A DNA stretch of 44,086 nucleotides from JAJTFW01 sp031421935 (GTDB lineage: Bacteria > Bacteroidota > Bacteroidia > AKYH767-A > OLB10), in the NCBI GenBank assembly GCA_031421935.1, contig JANOPQ010000011.1, forward strand, positions 1 through 44,086, given 5' to 3'. The stretch's first letter is position 1. Every line of letters starts with the position of its first letter. The notes under the pieces were generated by a model. The model made no database searches and was not told where the DNA came from. It saw nothing but the letters and a program-made list of their open reading frames with translations. Shown here piece after piece: positions 25,092 to 33,941 of this stretch. Position numbers and translations under genes: made by a program.

Positions 25092-27128
25092 TTAAATGAA
25101 TACTGAAACGACTATATCAATTAATTTTATTCCTATGAATGGAACTATCACTCCTCCTAAACCATAAATGAATAAGTTTCTGCGCAACAAAGCACTTGCA
25201 CCAATGGGCTTGTAAGCAACGCCTCTTAATGCCAATGGAATTAGAAATGGAATAATTAGCGCATTGAATATCACTGCCGAAAGTATAGCACTTTCTGGAC
25301 TGTGTAAGTGCATAATATTTAATCCTTGTAAGGCCGGTATGGCCACAATAAATAGGGCGGGAATAATTGCAAAATATTTCGCTACATCGTTAGCAATACT
25401 AAACGTAGTTAATGTACCTCTGGTCATTAATAGTTGCTTTCCAATTTCAACAATCTCAATTAATTTCGTTGGATCATTATCCAAGTCAACCATATTACCT
25501 GCTTCTTTCGCTGCTTGAGTACCGCTATTCATGGCTACACCAACATCAGCCTGCGCCAATGCAGGAGCATCATTGGTACCGTCTCCCATCATGGCTACTA
25601 ATCTTCCTTCGGATTGTTCTTTTTTAATGTAATTCATTTTATCTTCGGGTTTAGCTTCCGCGATAAAATCATCAACACCTGCTTTTTCTGCAATGAATTT
25701 TGCGGTTAATGGATTGTCACCGGTAACCATCACAGTTTTAATTCCCATTTTACGCAGACGTTCAAACCGTTCGCTGATACCTGTTTTAATGATGTCTTGC
25801 AATTCGATAACTCCAATCACTTTTTCATTTTCTGAAACTACCAGTGGAGTACCACCATTGCTAGATATTATTTTTACTCTTTCTAGTGTGTCCAACGGAA
25901 AAATATTTCCTGCTTGTTCTGTCAAGTTTTTAATGGCATCTGATGCCCCTTTTCTAATTCGAATATTTTCGAAATCAATCCCGCTACTTCTTGTCTCGGC
26001 TGTGAATTTTATGAAGCTTGGATTTACCATTTGATAACTCGAAGGGTTTGTTCCCGCTAATTCAATAATAGATTTGCCTTCCGGGGTTTCATCACTCATT
26101 GAGCTTAAGACAACACATTTTGTAAAATGGTTTTCATCAATTCCATTGGAAGGGTAAAAGTGTGTTGCTTTTCGGTTTCCAATAGTTATAGTTCCTGTTT
26201 TATCTAAAAGTAGAACATCAATATCACCTGCAGTTTCTACTGCTTTACCGCTTTTGGTAATTACATTGGCTCGCAATGCCCTATCCATTCCAGCAATCCC
26301 AATAGCAGAAAGCAATCCACCAATAGTTGTTGGGATTAAACAAACAAAAAGTGAGATAAAGGATGCAATCGTGATAGGAGTATTTGAATAATCAGCAAAG
26401 GGTTTTAATGTAATGGTAACGATAATAAACACGAGGGTAAATCCGGCTAACAAAATAGTTAATGCAATTTCATTCGGTGTTTTTTGTCGACTAGCTCCTT
26501 CCACTAACGCAATCATTTTATCTAAAAAACTTTCTCCTTGATCTGTATTCACTTTCACAGTTATTCTATCAGATAAAACTTTTGTTCCACCTGTTACCGA
26601 ACTTTTATCGCCTCCAGCCTCACGAATTACAGGAGCACTTTCGCCCGTAATGGCACTTTCATCAATAGTTGCTAATCCTTCTACAATTTCACCATCCATT
26701 GGAATAATATCTCCGGCTTCACAAAAAAATAAATCTCCTTTCTTTAATTGCGATGAAGATACCATTTGAATTTCGTTAGCATCAAATTTACCAAGAACTG
26801 TCATTTTCTTTGCTGGTGTTTCTTCTCTAGTCTTACGTAAACTATCGGCTTGTGCTTTTCCTCTCGCTTCGGCTATGGCTTCTGCAAAGTTTGCAAAGAG
26901 AAGTGTGAGCAGTAAAACAACAAACACAACAAAGTTGTATGCAAAACTGCCTTGTGAGGTTTCGCCTGCTAATGTCCACATACAAACTGCAAACATAATG
27001 GCTGTTCCAATTTCTACCGTAAACATTACGGGATTGCGGAACATAGTTTTGGGATTGAGTTTCAAAAAAGACTGTTTAAATGCTTCTTGCATCAATGCTT
27101 TTTGAAATATGGAAGTATCTTTTGTCAT
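25092..27128 (-). CDS. kdpB: Potassium-transporting P-type ATPase subunit B
   Basis: A 678-residue catalytic subunit of the high-affinity potassium pump. Signature residues are intact: TGES in the actuator domain (AITGESAPVI), the phosphorylated Asp in LLLDKTGTITIGNR, MVTGDNPLTA, and the hinge GDGTNDAPALAQADVGVAM. Membrane helices lie near residues 35-55, 62-82, 218-240, 250-275 and in the C-terminal 100 residues. It starts 8 bases after kdpA. The Ser in TGES is the inhibitory phosphorylation site known from E. coli. Length is typical for the family. Confidence 0.98.
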   Translation of the reverse strand: MTKDTSIFQKALMQEAFKQSFLKLNPKTMFRNPVMFTVEIGTAIMFAVCMWTLAGETSQGSFAYNFVVFVVLLLTLLFANFAEAIAEARGKAQADSLRKTREETPAKKMTVLGKFDANEIQMVSSSQLKKGDLFFCEAGDIIPMDGEIVEGLATIDESAITGESAPVIREAGGDKSSVTGGTKVLSDRITVKVNTDQGESFLDKMIALVEGASRQKTPNEIALTILLAGFTLVFIIVTITLKPFADYSNTPITIASFISLFVCLIPTTIGGLLSAIGIAGMDRALRANVITKSGKAVETAGDIDVLLLDKTGTITIGNRKATHFYPSNGIDENHFTKCVVLSSMSDETPEGKSIIELAGTNPSSYQMVNPSFIKFTAETRSSGIDFENIRIRKGASDAIKNLTEQAGNIFPLDTLERVKIISSNGGTPLVVSENEKVIGVIELQDIIKTGISERFERLRKMGIKTVMVTGDNPLTAKFIAEKAGVDDFIAEAKPEDKMNYIKKEQSEGRLVAMMGDGTNDAPALAQADVGVAMNSGTQAAKEAGNMVDLDNDPTKLIEIVEIGKQLLMTRGTLTTFSIANDVAKYFAIIPALFIVAIPALQGLNIMHLHSPESAILSAVIFNALIIPFLIPLALRGVAYKPIGASALLRRNLFIYGLGGVIVPFIGIKLIDIVVSVFI

Positions 27129-27136
27129 TTTATTTA

Positions 27137-28828
27137 TTATTTAAGCATTGAGAAATATTCTGCAATCGGACCAAGTGTTAAGGCTGGAAAGAATGCTAGG
27201 GCAGCTACAATGGTAATCACTGCAAATACCATCAATCCAAAAGTGGAGGTATCTGTTTTTAATGTACCATTGCTTTCGGGAATGAATTTTTTTCTTGCTA
27301 AAATTCCTGCAATTGCAATAGGACCAACAATGGGTAAGTATCGACCTATAAGCATTACTATACCACATGAAATGTTCCAAAACGGAGTATTGTCTCCTAA
27401 TCCTTCAAACCCACTTCCATTGTTTGCACTAGAGGAAGTAAATTCATAGAGCATTTGACTGTATCCATGAAACCCAGAGTTGCTTAACGATGCCGAGGTT
27501 AAACTTGGTAATGATGTAGCTATTGCTGTACCTACTAAAATCAGAAAAGGATGGAGCAAAGCAATTATCATAGCTATTTTCATTTCTTTCGCTTCTACTT
27601 TTTTGCCAAGAAATTCTGGTGTTCTTCCAACCATTAATCCACTAATAAATACAGCGAGTATGATGTAAATATAGAAGTTGAGCATTCCAACACCGCAACC
27701 ACCATAAAATGCATTAATCATCATACCTAACATTTGATTCATTCCACTCAAGGGAGTGAAACTATCGTGCATGCTATTAATACTACCGGTTGAAATTACA
27801 GTAGTAGCAATACTCCAATAGGCAGAAGCTGCAGAACCGAAACGGACTTCTTTACCTTCCATGCTCCCCATATTCTGTGTGATGCCCATCTTCGAAATGG
27901 CAGGATTGCCTTGCATTTCAAAAAGTATGGTTGGAATGGTGAGAAGCAAGAATCCAATTGTCATTACACCAAAAATCATCCAAGAAAGTCTCCGTCTTTT
28001 TATAACATAACCTAGAGCGAATATTAAGGCAATAGGGACGAGCATTTGAGCAACAATTTCTACAATATTGGTAAAGTAGTTTGGGTTTTCTAATGGGTGT
28101 GCGGAATTTGCACCAAAAAAACCACCACCATTCGTTCCCAGATGTTTGATAGCCACAAATGCTGCAACTGGTCCTCTACTTACTTGTACGGTATCACCTT
28201 GCAACGAGGTGATCGTATCCTTACCATCAAAGGTCATTGGTGTTCCGTTAAATGCTAATATAGATGCAACGATCAAGGCCAAAGGAAATAATATACGTGT
28301 ACTGCTTCGTACAAAAAATGAGTAGAAATTTCCAAGCGTTTCGGTGCTGCGTTCTTTCATGGCGACGAACAAGACAGCACAAATAGCAATTCCAGTTCCT
28401 GCACTAATAAATTGCCACAGCATTAAAATCAATTGTCCAAAGTAAGACAATCCAGTTTCACCTGAATAATGTTGTAAGTTGGTGTTTGTTACAAAACTTA
28501 CGGACGTGTTAAATGCCAAATCACCACTCATGGAAAGATTGCCATCTGGATTGAGTGGCAACCAACTCAAATTTGTTAACACTAACATGGAGATTATGAA
28601 CCAAACTATATTGATGGTTAATAGCGCTACCAAATGTTGTTTCCAATTCATTTCTATTGTTGGATCAATTCCACTGAGTTTAAAAAATAATTTATCCAAT
28701 GGATTGAATATTTTATCTAGCCAAGTGTTTTCGTAATTGAAAACTTTACCGATATAGCGACCAAATGGAATTGCCATTGCAATAACTATCGCATACATTA
28801 AAATTACTCCAAGTATTTCTGTATTCAT
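27137..28828 (-). CDS. kdpA: Potassium-transporting ATPase subunit A (channel-like)
   Basis: A 563-residue multi-span subunit that binds and takes in potassium. Selectivity-filter segments are present: VTNTNLQHYSGE, LGTNGGGFFGANSAHPLENP, FGSAASAYWSIATTVISTGS and GGCGVGMLNFY, one for each pseudo-repeat. The second reads GFFGAN where many homologues read GFFNAN, and the fourth has GCGVGM for GGVGSG. These are variants rather than losses. It starts 5 bases after kdpF and is followed by kdpB after 8 bases. Confidence 0.97.
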   Translation of the reverse strand: MNTEILGVILMYAIVIAMAIPFGRYIGKVFNYENTWLDKIFNPLDKLFFKLSGIDPTIEMNWKQHLVALLTINIVWFIISMLVLTNLSWLPLNPDGNLSMSGDLAFNTSVSFVTNTNLQHYSGETGLSYFGQLILMLWQFISAGTGIAICAVLFVAMKERSTETLGNFYSFFVRSSTRILFPLALIVASILAFNGTPMTFDGKDTITSLQGDTVQVSRGPVAAFVAIKHLGTNGGGFFGANSAHPLENPNYFTNIVEIVAQMLVPIALIFALGYVIKRRRLSWMIFGVMTIGFLLLTIPTILFEMQGNPAISKMGITQNMGSMEGKEVRFGSAASAYWSIATTVISTGSINSMHDSFTPLSGMNQMLGMMINAFYGGCGVGMLNFYIYIILAVFISGLMVGRTPEFLGKKVEAKEMKIAMIIALLHPFLILVGTAIATSLPSLTSASLSNSGFHGYSQMLYEFTSSSANNGSGFEGLGDNTPFWNISCGIVMLIGRYLPIVGPIAIAGILARKKFIPESNGTLKTDTSTFGLMVFAVITIVAALAFFPALTLGPIAEYFSMLK

Positions 28829-28833
28829 GAGAA

Positions 28834-28911
28834 TTAAAATTTTTCTGGTTTAATCAGTACGTAACACATGTAGACGAATACTGAAATTGCGATTATGAAT
28901 AATGGGATCAT
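28834..28911 (-). CDS. kdpF: KdpF, 25-residue subunit of the potassium pump
   Basis: Read directly from the sequence. The peptide starts MIPLFIIAISVFVYMCYVLI and ends KPEKF. The single hydrophobic helix followed by Y-x-L-I-KPEKF is the recognised KdpF signature. KdpF stabilises the KdpABC complex in the membrane. It stops 5 bases before the kdpA start codon. It is too short for usual gene-length cut-offs. Confidence 0.92.
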   Translation of the reverse strand: MIPLFIIAISVFVYMCYVLIKPEKF

Positions 28912-28953
28912 GTTTTTAATTTAGTTTAATTAATCCTGAAGAAATTTAAGGGA

Positions 28954-29037
28954 TTAAATTTTTTCAAAGGAGTTAATAGTTTTATAGAACAGTGCGAAGA
29001 ATATAATTCCGATTGCAGTTAGAATTGCTGTGAGCAT
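28954..29037 (-). CDS. 27-residue membrane peptide upstream of kdpF
   Basis: Read directly from the sequence. The peptide starts MLTAILTAIGIIFFALFYKT and ends INSFEKI: one hydrophobic helix and a polar tail with Glu-Lys, the same build as KdpF. It stops 42 bases before kdpF in the same direction, so it may be an extra small subunit of the pump or a KdpF paralogue. Bacteroidota kdp loci often show such a second micro-gene; I cannot verify this here. The similarity of build and location supports translation. Confidence 0.65.
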   Translation of the reverse strand: MLTAILTAIGIIFFALFYKTINSFEKI

Positions 29038-29145
29038 GGTTTAGTTTTTTTGGTAAAGAGGTGATGACATTTCAGAATATTGATTTATTTTTGTCATGGA
29101 ATAATTTGATTCTTGTACTTTAAATGACGAGATCTCTATTAATTA

Positions 29146-29430
29146 TTATTTGCCCGAAGTATTTATTTGCTTTTGATATTCCAGTTGCAATGATTTTGGA
29201 AATAAATTCCTAATGTTGCAATGATGTATTTCCATGAAAGTTGAAACTGAAAATACATATACATTTGTAATTGCATTTCGAACTTCAGCTGTACCATTGT
29301 TGAAAATATCTTCTGCTATTTGCATGCAATGTTTGGCTCGTTGAATATTACCTGTGATAATGAGTGTTTTTGTAATATCAGCAAATCGCTGTGCCTGTTG
29401 ATAGATGTTTGGGATGGATTGGGTTTTCAT
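29146..29430 (-). CDS. Small helical protein at the head of the kdp operon
   Basis: A 94-residue soluble protein, mostly helical (QQAQRFADITKTLIIT, RAKHCMQIAEDIF, AEVRNAITNVYVFSV) and ending KQINTSGK. Two Cys residues (one in KHCMQ, one in HHCNI) and a His pair are visible. It resembles helical-repeat adaptor segments, but no family can be named with confidence. It lies between the NtrC-type regulator and the two micro-genes, so it is probably the first gene of the kdp transcript and may act in pump regulation. The role is inference from position. Confidence 0.65.
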   Translation of the reverse strand: MKTQSIPNIYQQAQRFADITKTLIITGNIQRAKHCMQIAEDIFNNGTAEVRNAITNVYVFSVSTFMEIHHCNIRNLFPKSLQLEYQKQINTSGK

Positions 29431-29598
29431 GTTGATTTTTTTAATGGATTGAAACCATCCTATTTCAAATTAGATTCCACAAGTGGCACGAACACTATAA
29501 ATTACTGATATTGTTATGATTAATACAAAAAATAGTTCTGACACAAGAGCGCTTCCCTATTGTTTTGAAAGGGGTGGCACTATCGTTTCGCTAGGATT

Positions 29599-30957
29599 TT
29601 AGCTGATTTTGTAATCGTCTAGTTTGCGATAAAGTGTGGTTAAAGCAATATTCAAAAGCTTGGCAGTTTCAGTTTTGTTTCCATTTGTATAATTCAAAAC
29701 CTTTTGAATATGTATTTTTTCGGCACTTGCTAAGTCAAATGCGGAAAGTTGTTTGCCATTTTTATTGGAAAGTGGTTTATGAAATTCTAGTGGCAATAAT
29801 TCTAAATTAAGTTCGTTTGTATTCGACAAGATCACACTTCGCTCAATTACATTTTTTAGTTCACGAATATTACCATTCCAATGATGTTGTTTCAAAGCAT
29901 CTAAACAATCATCAGAAATATTTTTTATTCTTTTATTGGTTTTTGCTGCAAACAATTGTAGAAAGTGATTCGCTAAAATCTCAATATCTACAACTCGTTC
30001 CCGAAGTGAAGGTAAAGGAATTTGAAAAACTGAAATTCGGTAAAACAAATCTTGTCTAAAATGTCCAGCTTCAATTTCATGTTGTAGATTTCTATTGGTG
30101 GCAGCTATAATGCGAACATTAACTTTGGTAGGCTTATTGTCACCCACTTTTAAAAAATCGCCTGTTTCAATAACTCGAAGTAATTTGGCTTGCAAACTTA
30201 AATCCATTTCACCAATTTCATCGAGGAAAATGGTACCATTATGGGCTTCTTCAAAAAGTCCTTTTTGATCCTTGATTGCCCCTGTAAACGCCCCGGCTTT
30301 ATGCCCAAACATTTCATTTTCTAAAAGATCTTTACTAAAAGCCGAACAGTTTATAGCTACAAAATTCTGTTTGCAGCGTTTGCTCTCCTGATGAATGCCT
30401 TGAGCAAATACTTCTTTGCCTGTTCCTGTTTCTCCTGTCAATAGTACTGTAGTATCGGTTTGAGCCACTTTTTTTGCTAAATCAATGGCTTGCTGAATAA
30501 CTTTAGATTTACCAAGAATAGAATCAAAAGAAAATTTTTGACCGACTTGTTTTTCAAGATTTTTAACCCGCTTTTGTAATTGTACTTTTTCTAAAGCACG
30601 ATGTAATAAAGGAATTATTTTTTCATTGTCATCACCTTTTGTAATATAATCAAAAGCACCTTGCTGAATAGCTTTCACTCCATCTGGAATATTGCCATAA
30701 GCAGTAAGTAGAATTATTTCAGTCAAGGGTTGAAGTGCTTTAATTTTGGCAATTAATTCCACCCCATTTCCATCAGGCAACTTCACATCGCACAGAACAA
30801 CATCAACATCGATCTGTTCTAGTTTTTTTAATGCTGTTTTACAATCTCCGACATCATGCACCTCAAAACCTTCCGATTCAATAATGCGAACAAAAAGCTT
30901 CCGAAGCTTTTCTTCATCATCGATGATTAAAACTTTTCTCAAATTGGTGGCAGTCAT
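29599..30957 (-). CDS. NtrC-family sigma-54-dependent response regulator of the kdp locus
   Basis: A 452-residue regulator. The receiver (1-120) has the acidic pair Asp13-Asp14 and phospho-acceptor Asp57 in LCDVKLPDG. The AAA+ domain (about 145-380) has Walker A GETGTGKE, the sigma-54 contact motif GAFTGA, Walker B TIFLDEIGEMD, and the arginine-finger region. A Fis-type HTH closes the protein (NGNKTETAKLLNIALTTLYRKL). In enterobacteria kdp is controlled by the OmpR-type KdpE; here the regulator is of the sigma-54 type. It lies 168 bases upstream of the kdp genes, in the same direction. No good -24/-12 promoter was found in that gap. Confidence 0.93.
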   Translation of the reverse strand: MTATNLRKVLIIDDEEKLRKLFVRIIESEGFEVHDVGDCKTALKKLEQIDVDVVLCDVKLPDGNGVELIAKIKALQPLTEIILLTAYGNIPDGVKAIQQGAFDYITKGDDNEKIIPLLHRALEKVQLQKRVKNLEKQVGQKFSFDSILGKSKVIQQAIDLAKKVAQTDTTVLLTGETGTGKEVFAQGIHQESKRCKQNFVAINCSAFSKDLLENEMFGHKAGAFTGAIKDQKGLFEEAHNGTIFLDEIGEMDLSLQAKLLRVIETGDFLKVGDNKPTKVNVRIIAATNRNLQHEIEAGHFRQDLFYRISVFQIPLPSLRERVVDIEILANHFLQLFAAKTNKRIKNISDDCLDALKQHHWNGNIRELKNVIERSVILSNTNELNLELLPLEFHKPLSNKNGKQLSAFDLASAEKIHIQKVLNYTNGNKTETAKLLNIALTTLYRKLDDYKIS

Positions 30958-31162
30958 TTATTCTGCAAATTTAATATATTTAATGTGTGCTGCGGTTAAA
31001 AAGTGATTCTTTTGTATATTCTCATTGGATGTTTTGCTTATCAAAAGCTATCGAATAGGTAAAATTGAGCAAGAATAGATCTGGACAAGTTTTGCTTTAG
31101 GTACATTAGTTAGATGGCTGGATCATTTATAGGATGGCAAGAATTGTTCACTATTCACTCAA

Positions 31163-31534
31163 TTATTCTTTGATTTTTATTTTAACTAATCGGTATAAGT
31201 CTAACGCTTTTTGTAGAATGTTTTCAAGGGTCTTAATGGGTAAATCTTTGTTCGGGTTCACTCTTAAAATTTTCATTCTTGTACGATCTCCTGCTTCCAA
31301 TTTGGGATGGTCAAGGAATTTTCCTTCAACCATTAGTAAATAGGGTTCACCTGTTTTTTTATCAATCCACAAGTAACAAAACATCATTTTTTTATAGCAA
31401 AAGCAAGGCATTCCGTATTTCTGCGTTTCAGAAATATGTATGTCTTGCTCAAGTATTATACTACGCAAAGCAAGTAAACAACTTTTGTTTGGTTCTTCTT
31501 TATTCAGGTAGAAGTTGTGAAGTTCGTCAAGCAT
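31163..31534 (-). CDS. DUF1801-like small protein
   Basis: A 123-residue protein resembling DUF1801/YdhG-like proteins. Typical are QKYGMPCFCYKKMMFCYLWID and the closing LVKIKIKE. The FYLNKEEPNKSCLLALRSIIL start resembles the family's N-terminal helices. Members are found in many Bacteroidota and have no firm biochemical role. It follows the methyltransferase gene by 19 bases and may share its transcript. Confidence 0.75.
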   Translation of the reverse strand: MLDELHNFYLNKEEPNKSCLLALRSIILEQDIHISETQKYGMPCFCYKKMMFCYLWIDKKTGEPYLLMVEGKFLDHPKLEAGDRTRMKILRVNPNKDLPIKTLENILQKALDLYRLVKIKIKE

Positions 31535-31553
31535 TAATTTCGTTTAATTGAAA

Positions 31554-32237
31554 TTATTTTGTTGCAATACCATAAGCAATATATTTCCAGGTATCAGGAC
31601 AAATTTTATTCAGTAGTGTAGCATCTATAGTAGAAAGAAAATTTCTCTGAATTTCATTTCTTCCTAAGGTTCCCAAAATGCCGGTGTATTGTATATCGTA
31701 GGAGGAGAAGTCTTTCAAGCATTCTTTTATTTCTTTAATGGAAACATATCGCCAAGTACTTCCCCAATTGACAAATTTTTTCCTGAGTCTCTGATGAAGG
31801 GGTGATGCAATAAGGTTTTCTGCAAACAAAAGCTTACCACCAGGTTTTAATGCTTTGTAAATTTGGTTGAAAACTTTTTGCTGAATTTTATAGTTATCAT
31901 TACTTCCAATTCCTCCGATAATGGATTTAAATACGATGATGTCAAAATGATTTTCATACGGAATATTTGTCGCATCAATGTTTTGATAGGTTACAAACGA
32001 ATTTATATGGTATTTTAAATGAAGTTTTTCAGCAGTACTTTTAACATCTTTCAAGTCAGAGCAAACAATTTCCTTCCCTTTCAATGCAAGCCAAAGTGAA
32101 AGTCCACCTTGTCGGCCACCTAGCTCAAGCCCGTTCTGAATTCTACTCCAATCAATATTGTTTTCCCAGTATTCGAGCGCCTTCGACCAAGATTTAATGT
32201 CCCATTGTATGATGTCTTTCTTTAGTTCTTCTGTCAT
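31554..32237 (-). CDS. Class I SAM-dependent methyltransferase
   Basis: A 227-residue Rossmann-fold methyltransferase. The SAM-binding motif I is GLELGGRQGGLSLWLA, followed by the acidic strand end IVCSDLKD. Motif II is FDIIVFKSIIGGIG, and the post-core segment ALKPGGKLLFAENL is typical. The Gly pattern GGRQGG departs from the usual GxGxG but keeps the turn. The substrate is unknown; small-molecule or lipid targets are typical of this group. No signal peptide. It is probably co-transcribed with the downstream DUF1801 gene. Confidence 0.85.
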   Translation of the reverse strand: MTEELKKDIIQWDIKSWSKALEYWENNIDWSRIQNGLELGGRQGGLSLWLALKGKEIVCSDLKDVKSTAEKLHLKYHINSFVTYQNIDATNIPYENHFDIIVFKSIIGGIGSNDNYKIQQKVFNQIYKALKPGGKLLFAENLIASPLHQRLRKKFVNWGSTWRYVSIKEIKECLKDFSSYDIQYTGILGTLGRNEIQRNFLSTIDATLLNKICPDTWKYIAYGIATK

Positions 32238-32332
32238 TGTTTTAAGGACTAATTTGATAAGGCTGTTCTAATCGATTAATGAAATGTGGTTAGATCTTAT
32301 TCAAAAGTATGAAAAAATAGTTAGCAGAAGCT

Positions 32333-32495
32333 ATACCAATTACAATTATATTTTAGTCCTTTCTGCTAGTCCTTTTTCACCAATACTTCTTAAAAAAATA
32401 GTTCCGTAGACTATGGCTATGCAACAATTTTTTTAAATCGTCTTGGCAAAAAAATACGTCGTAGCTTTGAACTAAAATATAATTGTAATTGGTAT
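32333..32495. repeat. MITE-like element with perfect 25-bp terminal inverted repeats
   Basis: A 163-bp non-coding element in the 496-base gap between the permease and the methyltransferase. Its ends, 32333-32357 and 32471-32495, are perfect 25-bp inverted repeats. Its left arm plus 10 inner bases recurs, inverted and with three mismatches in 35, at 203-237. A decayed further copy of the arm follows at about 32501-32527. No target-site duplication is obvious and no transposase is in the window. The rest of the gap (32238-32332 and 32528-32733) holds only a small ATTAC/GTAAT inverted repeat near 32524-32540. Confidence 0.75.
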
Positions 32496-32733
32496 TAGAT
32501 GGAACTATACTTGTAATTGGGAGTATTACAAAAGTGTAATGATTTATTTATTGAACAATTTATTTCATCTTCAATATTAGTGTATTGACTTGTGTAGCAA
32601 ATAATATATTTCAATTATGTGATAATGATTATTCAAGTTTCCACTTCACTAAGAAAATTACTACTTCAAATGAAATCATTCGCTCAAATTTAACAAAAGT
32701 TTACACGGCAATAGGCTTAGGATATTCCTTAGT

Positions 32734-33777
32734 TTATTCATTTCTTTTTTTACTTTCTGTCGGACCAATCAGGAAGCCAAATGGTTTTAGTGATTCGAAA
32801 TGGTCACATGCAATTTTAATCATTGCTATAATTGGAATAGCAAGAAAAATACCAGGGATGCCCCACACTAATTCACCCACCACTAAGGCAATGATTGTTG
32901 TGAATGGGTTTATTTTCACTTGGTGTCCAACGATCAATGGCTCCAGTAGCCATCCTTGAATTAGCTGCACAATTCCATAAACGACTATTATCCCTCCAAG
33001 CATTTGAACAGAGGCTCCCTGCCCAGCAGAAACGAATACAGTTAGTAAAGTTCCAGTAATGTTTCCTACGTATGGAACGATTTCAAGGAGTCCGCATAGT
33101 AGCGCGAAAAATAAAGCATGCTTTACCCCTAATATACTGAAGCCAATACTATACATTATCCATAAGCATATTATCATTTTTGAAAGTCCAACCAGATATT
33201 GCTGGGAAATCAAAGCGGCATTGTAAATAACTTGCTCCATTTCTTTTCGATCCGAAGAGGGAGTAATTTTGAGGATGAACTGTTTTATGTGACTGCGATA
33301 ATAAAGCAGACAAAAGAGGTAAACCAATGTAAATAATAAATTGGTGAGTATATAGGTAAATGAACCTACTATCATCTGCACAATATTGGTATAGGATGGT
33401 TGCTCTTCTTTTATTATTTGGAATTGTTCTTCTGCTGAAATATTTGAATTATTTAATATATACTCCTGAATGCGATCAATAATTGCTCTGCTCTTTTGTT
33501 TTATCACTGGAAAATCATTTGCCAGAGCTGATATCTGCCACCCAAGTAATATACTTATTCCAGCGATAATTATCAATAATATTAGCACACAAATTAATAC
33601 GGCCAACCCTTTAGGTACTTTCTTTCCTTCCATCCATTTGCAAAAAGGAAAAAAAAGAGTCGCCAAAACACTAGCAATGGTAAGGGGCATAAGAATATCT
33701 TTTGCATAATGTAATCCGGCAAAAACTAAAAACAGTAGGAGTAGTGTTTTTATTATAGAAGATTTTGTGATGGTCAT
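32734..33777 (-). CDS. AI-2E/PerM family membrane permease
   Basis: A 347-residue polytopic membrane protein of the AI-2E transporter (UPF0118) family. It has two N-terminal helices (LLLLFLVFAGLHYA and VLATLFFPF), a third near 60-80, a cytoplasmic segment, and a C-terminal block with the family motif LLEIVPYVGNITG and the long GLYxxxQ-like helix region (YGIVQLIQGWLLEPLIVG). The PIxxNPFTTIIALVVG signature is present as VGHQVKINPFTTIIALVVGE. Despite the name, many members move other substrates such as sodium ions or isoprenoids. It stands alone, so no substrate can be inferred. Confidence 0.88.
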   Translation of the reverse strand: MTITKSSIIKTLLLLFLVFAGLHYAKDILMPLTIASVLATLFFPFCKWMEGKKVPKGLAVLICVLILLIIIAGISILLGWQISALANDFPVIKQKSRAIIDRIQEYILNNSNISAEEQFQIIKEEQPSYTNIVQMIVGSFTYILTNLLFTLVYLFCLLYYRSHIKQFILKITPSSDRKEMEQVIYNAALISQQYLVGLSKMIICLWIMYSIGFSILGVKHALFFALLCGLLEIVPYVGNITGTLLTVFVSAGQGASVQMLGGIIVVYGIVQLIQGWLLEPLIVGHQVKINPFTTIIALVVGELVWGIPGIFLAIPIIAMIKIACDHFESLKPFGFLIGPTESKKRNE

Positions 33778-33941
33778 AATTCTGAAATTTTAATTGCTTC
33801 AAGGAGGCAACTTAGATTGTATTATTTATAGTTTGTATTCGTCTTATAAGGTTTCAATACCGTTAATGGGTTGAATATAATTCGCGTCGCTTAAATTTTA
33901 TTAGGAATTATAACCCGACGCAGGGGAGTTGAATTTTAGAT

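Noticed and set aside
29484..29580. Sigma-54 promoters at the TGGCAC words
   Set aside because: The -12 GC is missing at the right distance, and both words point away from any gene on that strand.
30966..30973. TAAATTTG as promoter of the NtrC-type regulator
   Set aside because: It matches TAnnTTTG but there is no TTG at the -33 distance, and such AT-rich words are frequent by chance here.
32585..32959. 124-codon plus-strand frame
   Set aside because: It overlaps the AI-2E-type permease on the other strand for most of its length and has no recognisable features.
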